Assembly: GCF_052118845.1 (NCBI RefSeq)
Contig: NZ_JBQKGJ010000009.1
Span: forward strand, 39,003 to 103,002
DNA: 64,000 bases
Source: Bilifractor sp002394235
GTDB lineage: Bacteria > Bacillota > Clostridia > Lachnospirales > Lachnospiraceae
Reading direction: 5' to 3'
Below are positions 26,184 to 35,989 of the stretch, piece by piece. Position 1 is the first letter of the stretch; each line of letters opens with the position of its first letter. The position numbers and the translations under genes were made by a program. The notes beneath the pieces are model-generated. The model did not search any database and was not told the DNA's origin. It saw nothing but the letters and a program-made list of their open reading frames with translations.

Positions 26184-28601
26184 TTATTTGCGGATTACAA
26201 AGTTTATGATTCTGCCGGGAACGTATACTTCCTTGACAATTGTGGCGCCCTCCAGGAATTTTGCCACATTCGGCTCAGCCTTGGCGGCCGCAAGAGCGTC
26301 CTCCCTGCTGATATCCGCCGCAAGCTGTACGGTTCCTCTCACCTTTCCGTTGACCTGAACGCCAAGCTCGATGACAGAATCCTTCGCCTTCTCCTCGCTG
26401 TATTCCGGCCAGGAGGAGAGGGTGATAAAGGTTTTGCCGTCCGGGTTCATTCCGATATACTGCCAGATCTCTTCGGTAATGTGCGGCGCGAACGGGGAAA
26501 GCAGCTTGATGAAGGTGATCAGGTCATCCTTTGTGATGCCCCCCGCCTTATAGAATTCATTGATCAGCGACATCATCGCCGCAATGGCGGTGTTGAACTT
26601 CATGTTGTCAATATCTTCCGTAACCTTACGGATCGTCTTGTGAAGGCTGTTCTCCAGCTTTGGATCTTCCTTTTCCGCGGTCATGATATCCGTAAGTCCC
26701 GCCACACGGTCAAGAAATCTCTTACAGCCGCGAACCGCCTCGTCACTCCACGGAGCAGCGCTCTGATAATCTCCCATGAACATGACATAGGTGCGAAGCG
26801 TATCCGCCCCGTAAAGCTTTACGATATCCAGCGGATCAATGACATTTCCCTTGGATTTGGACATCTTCTCGCCGTCCGCGCCGAGAATCATTCCCTGATA
26901 GGTTCTTTTTGCGTACGGCTCCGGTGTGTTCACCTCACCGATATCATACAGGAATCTGTGCCAGAATCTGGAGTAAAGCAGATGACGCGTCACATGCTCC
27001 ATACCTCCGTTATACTGATCGACAGGCATCCAATATTCCAGCTTCTTCCGGTCAGCAAATGCCTTGTCATTGTGCGGATCACAGAAACGAAGGAAATACC
27101 AGGAAGATCCTGCCCACTGCGGCATCGTATCGGTCTCGCGCTTTGCCGGTCCGCCACACTTCGGGCAGGTGCAGTTTACAAAGCTGTCGATCTTGGCCAG
27201 AGGGGACTGCCCGTCGGTACCCGGTTCAAAATTCTTGACCGGCGGAAGCTCCAGAGGAAGCTCATCCTCCGGAACGGCAACGGTGCCGCACTTCGGACAG
27301 TGAATCAGCGGGATCGGCTCGCCCCAGTACCGCTGACGATTGAACGCCCAGTCCTTCATCTTGTACTGAACGCCCTTGTGCCCGATTCCCTCTTCCTCGA
27401 TATGCTTCAGCATCGCTTCAATGGAATCCTTCTTATTGGTAAAGCCGTTCAGGAATCCGGAATTGATCATCTCTCCGTCTCCGGTATAGGCTTCCTTTGA
27501 GATGTCTCCTCCCTTGATGACCTGCACAATGTCCATTCCGAACTTCTTTGCGAAATCATAGTCACGCTGATCATGCGCCGGAACAGCCATGATCGCTCCT
27601 GTTCCGTATCCCATCATGACATAGTCGGCGATGAAGAGCGGAATTTCCTTGCCGGTAATCGGATTGACTGCCGTCAGTCCGTCGATCTTCACACCTGTCT
27701 TGTCCTTTACCAGCTGGGTACGCTCGAATTCCGTCTTCTTTGCGCTTTCTCTGCGATACTCCTCGACCGCGTCCCAGTTGCGGATTCTATTCTTATATTT
27801 GTCGAGAACCGGGTGCTCCGGCGCCACCACCATGAAGGTTACGCCGTACAAGGTATCGCACCGCGTAGTATAAATCTCGAGCTTCTCATCGGTTCCGGCA
27901 AGACGGAAGTTCACAAACGCTCCTGTGGATTTTCCAATCCAGGCAATCTCCTGCTGCTTGATGCTTTCCGGATAGTCCACATGATTCAGACCTTCCAGAA
28001 GTTTGTCCGCATAATCGGTGATCCGGAGGAACCATACATCCTTCGGGAGCTGTACAACCTCGCTGTGGCAGATGTCACATTTACCTCCCTGAGAATCCTC
28101 ATTGGACAGAACAACCTTGCAGTGCGGACAGTAGTTGACCAGTGTCTTGGAGCGGAATACCAGTCCGTGCTCGAATAATTTTTCGAAGATCCACTGGGTC
28201 CATTTATAGTAGTCCTTATGTGAGGTGGCGATCACGCGGCTCCAGTCGAAGGAAAATCCGACCTTGCGGAGCTGATCGGAGAAATGGGCAATGTTTTTCT
28301 CTGTGATGTCATGAGGATGCGTGTTCGTCTTTATCGCGTAGTTCTCCGCCGGAAGGCCGAACGAATCGAATCCGATCGGGAAGAGAACATTATAGCCCTG
28401 CATTCTCTTCTTCCGGGAGATAACCTCAATGCTGGAGTATGCCTTAATGTGTCCGACATGCATGCCTGCTCCTGACGGGTAAGGGAATTCCACCAGCCCG
28501 TACCACTTCGGCTTATCAGAAAAATCGACCGCCTTGAAAGCGTCATTTTCCTCCCATGCCTTCTGCCATTTCGGCTCAACGGTATTAAAATCGTATTTCA
28601 T
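26184..28601 (-). CDS. leuS: leucyl-tRNA synthetase
   Basis: Class I synthetase of about 805 residues charging tRNA-Leu. HIGH motif in PYPSGAGMHVGHIKAYS; KMSKS motif in GADGEKMSKSKGNVIDP. The zinc-type Cys motifs CPHCKVVLS and CPKCGTVAV/CPKCGGPAKR flank the editing and leucine-specific regions. Editing-domain sequence TGAIMAVPAHDQRDYDFA is present. ATG 28601 (MKYDFNTVEPKWQK) behind GAAGGTGCAGAAG matches the family N-terminus; the 14 codons upstream do not. No T-box was found upstream. Confidence 0.98.
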   Translation of the reverse strand: MKYDFNTVEPKWQKAWEENDAFKAVDFSDKPKWYGLVEFPYPSGAGMHVGHIKAYSSIEVISRKKRMQGYNVLFPIGFDSFGLPAENYAIKTNTHPHDITEKNIAHFSDQLRKVGFSFDWSRVIATSHKDYYKWTQWIFEKLFEHGLVFRSKTLVNYCPHCKVVLSNEDSQGGKCDICHSEVVQLPKDVWFLRITDYADKLLEGLNHVDYPESIKQQEIAWIGKSTGAFVNFRLAGTDEKLEIYTTRCDTLYGVTFMVVAPEHPVLDKYKNRIRNWDAVEEYRRESAKKTEFERTQLVKDKTGVKIDGLTAVNPITGKEIPLFIADYVMMGYGTGAIMAVPAHDQRDYDFAKKFGMDIVQVIKGGDISKEAYTGDGEMINSGFLNGFTNKKDSIEAMLKHIEEEGIGHKGVQYKMKDWAFNRQRYWGEPIPLIHCPKCGTVAVPEDELPLELPPVKNFEPGTDGQSPLAKIDSFVNCTCPKCGGPAKRETDTMPQWAGSSWYFLRFCDPHNDKAFADRKKLEYWMPVDQYNGGMEHVTRHLLYSRFWHRFLYDIGEVNTPEPYAKRTYQGMILGADGEKMSKSKGNVIDPLDIVKLYGADTLRTYVMFMGDYQSAAPWSDEAVRGCKRFLDRVAGLTDIMTAEKEDPKLENSLHKTIRKVTEDIDNMKFNTAIAAMMSLINEFYKAGGITKDDLITFIKLLSPFAPHITEEIWQYIGMNPDGKTFITLSSWPEYSEEKAKDSVIELGVQVNGKVRGTVQLAADISREDALAAAKAEPNVAKFLEGATIVKEVYVPGRIINFVIRK

Positions 28602-28796
28602 CTTCTGCACCTTCTTCTCTGATAAAATGCGCGGCCTCATCATACTGCCACGTCTGTTTTACGCGTAATTCTTTTTATTATGTCCCATTTTCCACCTTGG
28701 TGTCAACTCTTAACAGGCATTTGTCTGCGCACAGCCGGAAAAACCGGAAAGTCCTGACACAATAGTCAGAAAAAGCTGTACCCCTCTGCTCTTTAA

Positions 28797-28850
28797 ACAT
28801 TGCACCAACCATTCTTGAAAGAAACATTGCTCCAACCATTCTTGAAAGCT
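28797..28850. repeat. 27-bp tandem repeat, 2 copies, behind the SprT-like gene
   Basis: CCAACCATTCTTGAAAG at 28805 and 28832. The array abuts the stop codon (28851). Confidence 0.8.
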
Positions 28851-29555
28851 TCAGCTTCTTTTTTTATAGTTCGAGCGAAGAAGCCACTTCTGATCGATTT
28901 TACGCACCGCATCCGGAAAGCGAATGGTCAGACGCACGGACCCCGTCATCTGTTCGAGATCCTCAATCGTTCCGGATCCGAACTTCGGATGGACCACCGT
29001 ATCACCCTTCCGGTAGCGGATCATCCGGTTCCGGCTATCCTCTGCTTCCTTCTTCCGATGAGTAAGATCGAGGAGCGCGGTGTGCGGATTTTTCCACGGA
29101 TTATTCAATGCCTTCTCATAGTCATGCTTCTCTCTTCCCTTTCCGAACCGGTAATACTCGCTTGGAGCCGCTCCGACCAGCGAGCAGCAATATTTCCAGG
29201 CGCTTCCGTGCAGACCGCTCCGGAACCGGTATTCCTGCGGAATATCCATATGGAACTGCATATAGTGGGCATACTCATGTTTGTACAAATCCAGTTTGTC
29301 TTCCCTGTGCAGGGAATCTCTGCTCAAAAATCCCACAAACACAAGGGAAAAGTAGAAGCTCTCCTCCTGTCCATTCCCGGACGGTGTATAAGCTCCAAGT
29401 CTTTCTTCATCGAATCCGAATTCAATCGGTACTTCTGCCGCATGCAGGCCGAATTTCCGGTCCAGGCTCCGGTAAAGTGTCAGAATCTCCGCCTTTAATG
29501 CCGGGATCTCCTTCCGAAGCTGCCTCTTGGCGTTCTCACTAATCGAATCATCCAT
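28851..29555 (-). CDS. SprT-like zinc metallopeptidase with a C-terminal small beta domain
   Basis: About 234 residues. KHEYAHYMQF gives the HExxH-like zinc motif (HEYAH) and HGSAWKYCCSLV provides the third ligand, as in SprT/Spartan proteins. Residues of about 190-230 (YRKGDTVVHPKFGSGTIEDLE) look like the Tudor/KOW-like domain found at the C-terminus of UvrD/PcrA helicases and CarD-type proteins, which binds nucleic-acid machinery. ATG 29555 behind AGGAAGAAAG was chosen over the upstream start at 29576. The combination suggests a DNA-associated protease, but that is inference. Confidence 0.8.
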   Translation of the reverse strand: MDDSISENAKRQLRKEIPALKAEILTLYRSLDRKFGLHAAEVPIEFGFDEERLGAYTPSGNGQEESFYFSLVFVGFLSRDSLHREDKLDLYKHEYAHYMQFHMDIPQEYRFRSGLHGSAWKYCCSLVGAAPSEYYRFGKGREKHDYEKALNNPWKNPHTALLDLTHRKKEAEDSRNRMIRYRKGDTVVHPKFGSGTIEDLEQMTGSVRLTIRFPDAVRKIDQKWLLRSNYKKRS

Positions 29556-29591
29556 TTTCTTTCTTCCTTTAATCACAGTTCAAAACCGCCA

Positions 29592-29823
29592 TGCCCCGCA
29601 AGCGGGGCGCCAAATACGGTATAAGCTGCGGATTGCTCGTGCTTCGCGCTCCCCGCAATCCTCCAGGTGACCGGCTTCGCCGGTCTGGCGCGGCGTTCGC
29701 TCCACAGCTTCCCCGTCACCTTGCTGCTCCAAAGCTTCCGCGTCACTTTGCTGCTCCAAAGCTTCCGTGCCGATAACCGGTATGAGCATGGAAAAGTGCA
29801 AAGCACCGCTCCATGCTCATACC
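29592..29823. repeat. divergent member of the structured repeat family with strong hairpins
   Basis: The gap 29556-29856 holds a GCCCCGC/GCGGGGC hairpin (29592), then a stretch like the tandem units at 36 kb (GTATAAGCTGCGGATTGCTC, GTGCTTCGC, GCAATCCTCCAGGT), a 27-bp tandem repeat (GTCACCTTGCTGCTCCAAAG, copies at 29715 and 29742), and a perfect 14-bp inverted repeat GGTATGAGCATGGA/TCCATGCTCATACC (29779-29792 and 29810-29823). Confidence 0.75.
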
Positions 29824-29856
29824 TGTTGACGTTACTAAAGTTCTTGTCCGGCAGAT

Positions 29857-30138
29857 TCAGCCCTGATTCTCCGTCTGGTTTTTCTCTCTGTCCTGTTCGT
29901 ACATTCTGCCTCTTGCAAAGCCCTCACAAAAGATAATGAAGGAATCCGCGTCCGGCGCTGCAAAATGCTTTGCCATTCGCTCCAGAACCTCCACATCGCG
30001 CAGCGTGAGGTTATACTTGTTCAGCTTCTGAACGACTGCCGCGCTCTCCGCGACTCTTCCGCATACCAGCTTCGCATGTTCACGGTCCGACTCATTCGCA
30101 TACTCATTAAAGAAATCATCACTCATTTGAAAATTCAT
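29857..30138 (-). CDS. small hypothetical acidic protein
   Basis: 93 residues beginning MNFQMSDDFFNEYANESDRE. Predicted all-helical and soluble, charged, with a hydrophobic segment DSFIIFCEGFARGRMYEQD near the end. Not recognised. A good GGAGAAG site precedes ATG 30138. It lies between the SprT-like gene and the cytidylate-kinase-like gene, all on the same strand but separated by repeat arrays. Confidence 0.7.
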   Translation of the reverse strand: MNFQMSDDFFNEYANESDREHAKLVCGRVAESAAVVQKLNKYNLTLRDVEVLERMAKHFAAPDADSFIIFCEGFARGRMYEQDREKNQTENQG

Positions 30139-30169
30139 ATCTTCTCCTCCCTTCCTCTCCGACTGTAAT

Positions 30170-30335
30170 GTCTGGTGCGCTTCAGATAACAGACGCCTTC
30201 ATCTCCGGCTCCCATGTCCGGTGCGCTTCAGATAACAGACGCCTTCATCTCCGGCTCCCATGTCCGGTGCGCTTCAGATAACAGATGCCTTCATCTCCGG
30301 CTCCCATGTCCAGTGCACTTCAGACAACAGACGCT
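30170..30335. repeat. 46-bp tandem repeat, about 3.6 copies, behind the kinase-like gene
   Basis: TTCAGATAACAGACGCCTTC starts at 30181, 30227, 30273 and (diverged) 30319, exact 46-bp spacing. The last copy abuts the stop codon of the kinase-like gene (30336). The copies are contiguous with no variable spacers, so it is not a CRISPR array. Confidence 0.95.
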
Positions 30336-30935
30336 TTATTTTCTCAGGATCTCACTGAGGATCTGAATACACTGCCTGACACCGACAGCTCCCGTATCAA
30401 TACAAATATTATAATTGGAAATGTGTCCCATCTCAACCCCGGTGTAGGTCTTGTAATAGATCTCACGAAGCTGTTCCTTTCTGAATGCTGCCTTCTTCGC
30501 GTCAAGGCCCCGGTTCTCCTCAAGTTCCGCGGCTCTGCGGATTCTGTGCTCCTCATCCGCATACAGAAATACCCGGAAAGCCGGGATACCGGCCTCTGTC
30601 AGGATGTGATCCGCGCATCTGCCGACGATGATGCAGGGTTCCTCCGCAAGCTTCAGGACCACCTCTTTCTGCGCCTCAAAGATTCTGTCGTGCGAACTCG
30701 GATAGGAGGCAGCATTGTTCAGCAGATCATTCATGAACTTGCCTGCCCTGCTGAGATCCTCACCCTCCCGCCTGATATCTTCCTCGGAAAAACCGCTCTG
30801 CTCGGCTGTTTTCCGGACCACATCCTTATCATAATACGGGATTCCCAGTGCCTCTGACAGTCCCTTCGCCACGGTGCGTCCATATGCGGCATACTGACGG
30901 CTGATCGTAATTACAGGATATCTTAACTCAGACAT
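30336..30935 (-). CDS. cytidylate kinase-like family protein
   Basis: About 199 residues. The N-terminus VITISRQYAAYGRTVAKGLS resembles the glycine-rich phosphate-binding region of the cytidylate-kinase-2 family, followed by GIPYYDKDVVRKTAEQSG. CIIVGRCADHIL and FRVFLYADEEHRIRRA (the lid-like basic stretch) are also typical. ATG 30935 has AAAGGAAA upstream. In this family true cmk activity is unproven for many members. The gene follows the TRAP permease by 60 bp. Confidence 0.82.
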   Translation of the reverse strand: MSELRYPVITISRQYAAYGRTVAKGLSEALGIPYYDKDVVRKTAEQSGFSEEDIRREGEDLSRAGKFMNDLLNNAASYPSSHDRIFEAQKEVVLKLAEEPCIIVGRCADHILTEAGIPAFRVFLYADEEHRIRRAAELEENRGLDAKKAAFRKEQLREIYYKTYTGVEMGHISNYNICIDTGAVGVRQCIQILSEILRK

Positions 30936-30995
30936 ATTTTTCCTTTCCGCGCGGTCCGGATCCTCCGGCCGCGTCAATTAAAAATGGTCCGGACA

Positions 30996-32981
30996 TCACG
31001 AAACCGCGACAGTCTTTCTGCGCTTTCCGTACTGAATGAACAGACAAATCACAACGATACACAGACCTGCCACATCGGTGAGCGTGCCGGGATGAATCAG
31101 CAGCAGACCACCCGCCGCAATGACCACCCGCATCACCGGATTCATAGCAGCAAAACAATACCCTTCGAATGATGCGGCAATGCCAAAGATGCCGATGGCC
31201 GCAGTGATCGCGATCCGCACGACGGTCAGCGCGGAAGTATCAATCAGCAGCATGGCAGGATTGTAGCAGAACATATAGGGTACAATAAACACCGCAATCG
31301 CGAGCTTCGAGGCATTGAACGCTGTCTTCATCGGATTGCTCTTTGCGATCGCGGATCCCGCGTAGGCGGCAAGCGCAACCGGAGGTGTAATATCCGCTAC
31401 GATTCCAAAATAGAACACAAAGAAATGCGCCGCGAGAATCGGTACTCCCATCCGGATCAGAATCGGTGCGGTCGTCGCCGCCATGATACAGTAGTTTGCC
31501 GTCGTAGGTACGCCCATCCCCAGGATGATGCAGCAGACCATGGTCAGAAGAAGCGCGATGATCAGTTTATTCCCGGCCACTCCGACAATCGCGTTAATCA
31601 GATCATTCGCCAGTCCCGTCATCGTGATCGATCCCGAAATGATTCCCGCAACTCCGCAGGCAGCCGCCACCGTGATGGTGCTCCGCCCTCCTGCCTCCAG
31701 CGCATCAATAATTTTCCGGGGAGTGATCCGGTTATCCCTGTCGAACAGGCTGACCACGATGGAAAGAACAATGGCAAGAGAAGCCGCTTTCTGCATGGTC
31801 ATGAAGTTTCCGGATACCCAGATGACGAGCATCACCAGCGGGAGCAGCAGATAGATCTTCTTCATCAGTTTGCCCGCGCGCGGAAGCTGTTCCTTTGGAA
31901 TGCCGTGAAGATTCAGTTTTTTGGCTTCCAGATGAACCGAGATAAAAATGCCCATGAAATACAGGATCGCCGGGAGAACTGCTCTTCCGATGATATCCGA
32001 GTATGGAACTCCGACAAAGTCAGCCATCAGAAACGCGGCTGCTCCCATGATCGGGGGCATAATCTGGCCTCCGGTAGAGGCCGCGGCCTCTACCGCTCCG
32101 GCAAATTCCGGACGGTAACCGGTCTTCTTCATCATCGGAATCGTCACGGAACCAGTGGTCACCGTGTTGCCGACCGACGAACCGGAGACCATGCCGCAGA
32201 GTGCCGAGGAAATGACCGCAACCTTTGCCGGCCCTCCCGCAAACCTTCCGGCCACGCAGTTTGCCAGATCAATAAAGAAATTAGAGATTCCGGTCCGCTC
32301 CAGAAACGCGCCGAAGATAATGAACACGACGATGTACTTGGAGCATACGTTGACCGGGGTCGAAAAAATTCCTTCCTTGGTATAAAACAGATTCCGGACC
32401 AGATACTTCAGCCGTCCGAAAAAATCAGGGTTTGTCAGTCCGTAAGTCAATGCATAGATGACAAAAAACGCCGCGACGATCAAAATCGGAAGTCCCACGC
32501 ACCTTCTTGTAATCTCGACAAGCGCGGCAATACCGACAATCCCGATGATGATCTGATACCACTGAAACCGCGTGCCCTGATTGATGATTGTGTTTGCGGA
32601 AAACGTAAAATAAAAGAATGATGCCGCACCCGCAATCATGAAGATGATATCACCCAACGGCATGTAATTTTCCCGCTGAATCCCCTTCTTCGAAGGATAG
32701 ATCAGAAATCCCATCAGGATGACCAACCCAAGAAAAGAGGTCAGACGGATCTCCTCCAGAAAGGTGGCAAACAAAGTTACGTAAATGCACCAGATCGAAA
32801 AGGCCGCCAGAATTGCGGTGATCATGATCTTCGGTTTTCCGGTCCATATCCTGGTATTGGATTCCCGGTCATACTTCCGCATCAACGCGTCGAGATCGTC
32901 CTTCACGGCGTTCTGACCGTCCCCGTTCGTTACTTCCGCACCGGAAGCTCCCGGCTTTATCTTTTCTTTTGAATCGTTCAA
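30996..32981 (-). CDS. TRAP transporter fused permease (DctQM type)
   Basis: 661 residues, many membrane helices: an N-terminal four-helix DctQ-like part and a DctM-like C-terminal part with ICSALCGMVSGSSVGNTVTT-type motif (here SSALCGMVSGSSVGNTVTTG), QIMPPIMGAAAFLMADFVGV and GMGVPTTANYCIMAATTAPI. The start appears to be TTG 32981, because GAGGAGGAGATAAGA stands directly before it and no ATG is placed well. Its partner is the TAXI binding protein 72 bp upstream. Confidence 0.94.
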   Translation of the reverse strand: MNDSKEKIKPGASGAEVTNGDGQNAVKDDLDALMRKYDRESNTRIWTGKPKIMITAILAAFSIWCIYVTLFATFLEEIRLTSFLGLVILMGFLIYPSKKGIQRENYMPLGDIIFMIAGAASFFYFTFSANTIINQGTRFQWYQIIIGIVGIAALVEITRRCVGLPILIVAAFFVIYALTYGLTNPDFFGRLKYLVRNLFYTKEGIFSTPVNVCSKYIVVFIIFGAFLERTGISNFFIDLANCVAGRFAGGPAKVAVISSALCGMVSGSSVGNTVTTGSVTIPMMKKTGYRPEFAGAVEAAASTGGQIMPPIMGAAAFLMADFVGVPYSDIIGRAVLPAILYFMGIFISVHLEAKKLNLHGIPKEQLPRAGKLMKKIYLLLPLVMLVIWVSGNFMTMQKAASLAIVLSIVVSLFDRDNRITPRKIIDALEAGGRSTITVAAACGVAGIISGSITMTGLANDLINAIVGVAGNKLIIALLLTMVCCIILGMGVPTTANYCIMAATTAPILIRMGVPILAAHFFVFYFGIVADITPPVALAAYAGSAIAKSNPMKTAFNASKLAIAVFIVPYMFCYNPAMLLIDTSALTVVRIAITAAIGIFGIAASFEGYCFAAMNPVMRVVIAAGGLLLIHPGTLTDVAGLCIVVICLFIQYGKRRKTVAVS

Positions 32982-33053
32982 TCTTATCTCCTCCTCATTT
33001 GAATCGAACAGACAGGCATTCTGCGAGAATATTCGTTCATTTCATGTCTCAGC

Positions 33054-34028
33054 TTATTCTTCCGTATTCACGGTGTAGCCCTGTTCTTTATAATATCTTG
33101 CAGCGCCCTCATGATACGGGACTGTCGTAATACTTGTCGCCGTCTTCAGATTCAGCTCCTCGCCTCTCGCATTCTCCTTCGCGATTTCCTTCGCGTTTGA
33201 GAATATTGCCCTGGTCAGATCATAGACCGTGTCCGCGTCCGCGGATGCCGATACGATCACGGTCGCAAGCACGGTAATTGTATCAATATCCTTCTTCTGC
33301 CCCGGATAGGTGCCGGCGGGAATAGAATAGGATTCATAATACGGACATTTCTCCATGATGGAATCCCGGACCTCTCCGTCAATATTCACAAAGTTCACTC
33401 CGTTGGTCGTCGCGAGCTCGGTGATCGCCGAGGTGGGTGCGCCCGCCACGATAAATGCGGCATCGATCTTGCCGTCTTTGAGAGATTCCTTGGAATCCTC
33501 AAAAGACTGATACTGCGGTTTGATATCGTCGATGTCAAGTCCCGCACCGGCAAGGACATCAATCGCGTTGAAATACACACCGGATCCGGCTTCTCCGATA
33601 GATACGCTCTTACCCTTCAGATCCGATACGCTTTGAATATCCTTATCCATGGTAATCAGCTGAACCGTCTCCGCGTAGAGCGCCCCGAGCACACGGAAGG
33701 AATGCGTCCCGCCGTCCTTCTCAAACGCGCGCGTACCGTCCCAGCCGTATGACATTACATCCGACTGTGTAAAGCCGAGCTGAAAATCTCCGTCCTGGAT
33801 GCTCTGGATATTCACCTTGGAACCGCCCGTGGAAACCGCTGTAACACGGACATTCGCGTAATTCTTCATATATTGGGCCAGAACACCGCCGTACGAATAA
33901 TACGTTCCTGCCGTTCCTCCGGTACCGAACATCATCCTCTCCTTATACTGTGTGCAACCTGTCATGCTCACCGAGACAGCCAGTACAAGCAGCACACACA
34001 GCATTCGGAATCCTTTTTGTTTTCTCAT
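33054..34028 (-). CDS. TAXI-family TRAP transporter solute-binding lipoprotein
   Basis: About 324 residues. A lipoprotein signal peptide (MLCVLLVLAVSVSMTGC, lipobox MTGC) then the TAXI domain: FGTGGTAGTYYSYGGVLAQY, SVSIGEAGSGVYFNAIDVL and TITVLATVIVSASADAD. It captures a carboxylate-type solute outside the membrane and hands it to the fused permease. Ligand unknown. ATG 34028 follows GAGGGAGATTTATAT. Confidence 0.95.
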   Translation of the reverse strand: MRKQKGFRMLCVLLVLAVSVSMTGCTQYKERMMFGTGGTAGTYYSYGGVLAQYMKNYANVRVTAVSTGGSKVNIQSIQDGDFQLGFTQSDVMSYGWDGTRAFEKDGGTHSFRVLGALYAETVQLITMDKDIQSVSDLKGKSVSIGEAGSGVYFNAIDVLAGAGLDIDDIKPQYQSFEDSKESLKDGKIDAAFIVAGAPTSAITELATTNGVNFVNIDGEVRDSIMEKCPYYESYSIPAGTYPGQKKDIDTITVLATVIVSASADADTVYDLTRAIFSNAKEIAKENARGEELNLKTATSITTVPYHEGAARYYKEQGYTVNTEE

Positions 34029-34089
34029 GATATAAATCTCCCTCAAATTATTTGTTCACTTGTCTGGCCATGACATTGACCATGAAACG

Positions 34090-35958
34090 TCAAATTCCCT
34101 CCCTGGAATTCTCATCCGCAGCCGACATGACATGACCGATATCCCTGGGATGGATCGCCGCCTGCAGGGACTCATCAAGAAGATCCCGTCCTCCCTGCTC
34201 CACAAACTGGCGTATAAACGGAAGCTTCAGGAAATCCGGATCTTCGCCGGAGTAACGGATGGCATCCGCGATAACCGCGTCGCCCGGCGTCTCCGAGAAA
34301 CGCGCCAGAACATCCTCCCCGTCAAAGTAAAGATTGATTTTTCGTGTGCAGGCTTCTTCCAGAAAAGCGATTTCCAGAAGCAGAACCACGTGATCGTACT
34401 CATCCGTCGCAATCCGCCCGGTGGTTCCGATATAATACGGTTCTCCATGCAGTACAATCTCACTGATCTCGGGTCTCTCAAATCCCACATTGACATGATG
34501 AACGTCATCTCCCTCGTACAGAAGAATGACCATCGTATCCTCAACCCTCTGAAATCCGATCTTTTGAATGCCGTCCGTGTAGTTATTGTGCGTTACCTGG
34601 CACACCAGTGGAAAAATACCTGCTCTGCCTTTTTCCATCACGTAGGTGTGTGCGTCCAGAACGTCCAGCATCTCAGAAGGAGACATCACGGTGGATTTTT
34701 TCGACCACAAACCCCAGCCCTTTCTTCTCCTCCGCCTCTTATGATACACCGGTATCTCTGCCAGATTCTGCTTCGCTGCCTCTGAAAGAACCGCGCTTCC
34801 TACACCGGAACCACCGAAGGTATCATATCCGCTGTACTCGGCAATGGTACTCATCAGCTTGCGAAGAGCCGCAGGATTCTCCGCCAGGGGACCATCCGAA
34901 GCCACAAAAGATGCGCCCCAGTACCGCCTCATAATTTCAGTCAGATTGCCCTCCTGGAACAGCTCTCTGTTGCCCGCGTTAACCATGAGGATCATATCCA
35001 GATCCGGGTAGCAGATGACATCCTGCCCGAACAGCCCGTTCATGGCATATCCACCCGGACGCTCCTCCATCCAGAGCTGATAGCCATAGCCGAACTTGCC
35101 GTTATCCACGTGAGATCTGGTCATCTCCTCTACCCAATGCTTCGGCACAAGCTGTTTTCCATTCCACTCGCCCTTGTTCAACAAAAGCTGACCAATCTTG
35201 CAGGCATCCTCCGGTCGGATGAAACAGCCCCATCCGCCCTTCGTGTATCCCATCGGACTTTTCTCCCAGAAAATCTCCCGGATTCCCATCGGATCAAAGA
35301 TCCTGTCCTTCAGAAAATCAAACATAGTCTGTCCGCTTTTTACCTGGATAGCCGCAGAAAGCATGAAGGAATTCATCGAATTATAATCAAACTTTGTTCC
35401 GGGATCCGACTTAAATCCCGCTGACATGAAATTCGTACACCAGTCGCTGCCATCCAATGCGCCAGACTCCGAATAATCCACCCCGCTTGTCATCTGAAGA
35501 AGATCCCGCACCGTGACCCGCTTGCGGCTGAACCGGCTAAGGAGCTTAATATTGGAAGGAAAAATCTCATCCAATCCCTCGTTCAGAGTCAGCAGTCCCT
35601 CATGGATCGCCAATCCCGTCGCAATGCCGGTGAAGGTCTTGCACATGGAATAGGTCACATGCCACATGCCCCGCTGATAAGGCGCAAAGCTGCATTCACA
35701 GATCACCTTCCCGTGACGGATAACCATGGCCTGCTGAATAGCCGCCTCCGGGTCATCATGAAGAGAGATCAGATACTCCCTGATATGATTCGAAGAAATC
35801 CCCTGCGATTCCGGAGTCGCCCGCTCAAAAGGCTGCTCCACAGGCTTACCCTCAAAATGCGGCTTCTGCGGCACAAAATCAATCTTGCCGATCTGCCCCG
35901 TCTGTCTCGCCAGAATCCGAAAGAAAAGTTGAATAAAAGAAAACCTGAACTCTGCCAT
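34090..35958 (-). CDS. beta-lactamase-fold serine hydrolase (class C-like)
   Basis: About 622 residues. The N-terminal two thirds form a beta-lactamase/penicillin-binding-protein-like domain: SxxK motif SMCKTFTGIATGLA, the tyrosine motif region FDYNSMNSF, and GYGYQLWMEERPGGYAMNGL-like segment before the end of the fold. The last ~200 residues are a beta-rich extension with no recognised domain. No signal peptide was seen in the chosen frame, so it may be cytoplasmic. The open frame extends upstream to 36138 through a repeat array; ATG 35958 with GGGGAGAG was preferred. Substrate unknown; 61 bp upstream of the TAXI gene. Confidence 0.82.
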   Translation of the reverse strand: MAEFRFSFIQLFFRILARQTGQIGKIDFVPQKPHFEGKPVEQPFERATPESQGISSNHIREYLISLHDDPEAAIQQAMVIRHGKVICECSFAPYQRGMWHVTYSMCKTFTGIATGLAIHEGLLTLNEGLDEIFPSNIKLLSRFSRKRVTVRDLLQMTSGVDYSESGALDGSDWCTNFMSAGFKSDPGTKFDYNSMNSFMLSAAIQVKSGQTMFDFLKDRIFDPMGIREIFWEKSPMGYTKGGWGCFIRPEDACKIGQLLLNKGEWNGKQLVPKHWVEEMTRSHVDNGKFGYGYQLWMEERPGGYAMNGLFGQDVICYPDLDMILMVNAGNRELFQEGNLTEIMRRYWGASFVASDGPLAENPAALRKLMSTIAEYSGYDTFGGSGVGSAVLSEAAKQNLAEIPVYHKRRRRRKGWGLWSKKSTVMSPSEMLDVLDAHTYVMEKGRAGIFPLVCQVTHNNYTDGIQKIGFQRVEDTMVILLYEGDDVHHVNVGFERPEISEIVLHGEPYYIGTTGRIATDEYDHVVLLLEIAFLEEACTRKINLYFDGEDVLARFSETPGDAVIADAIRYSGEDPDFLKLPFIRQFVEQGGRDLLDESLQAAIHPRDIGHVMSAADENSREGI

Positions 35959-35989
35959 ATCTCTCCCCATGATGTATACTGTACTGTAT

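Noticed and set aside
28602..28850. T-box leader for leuS
   Set aside because: No T-box consensus (AGGGTGG) or specifier structure found.
30170..30335. 46-bp repeats as a CRISPR array
   Set aside because: Units are contiguous with no unique spacers and no cas genes are near.
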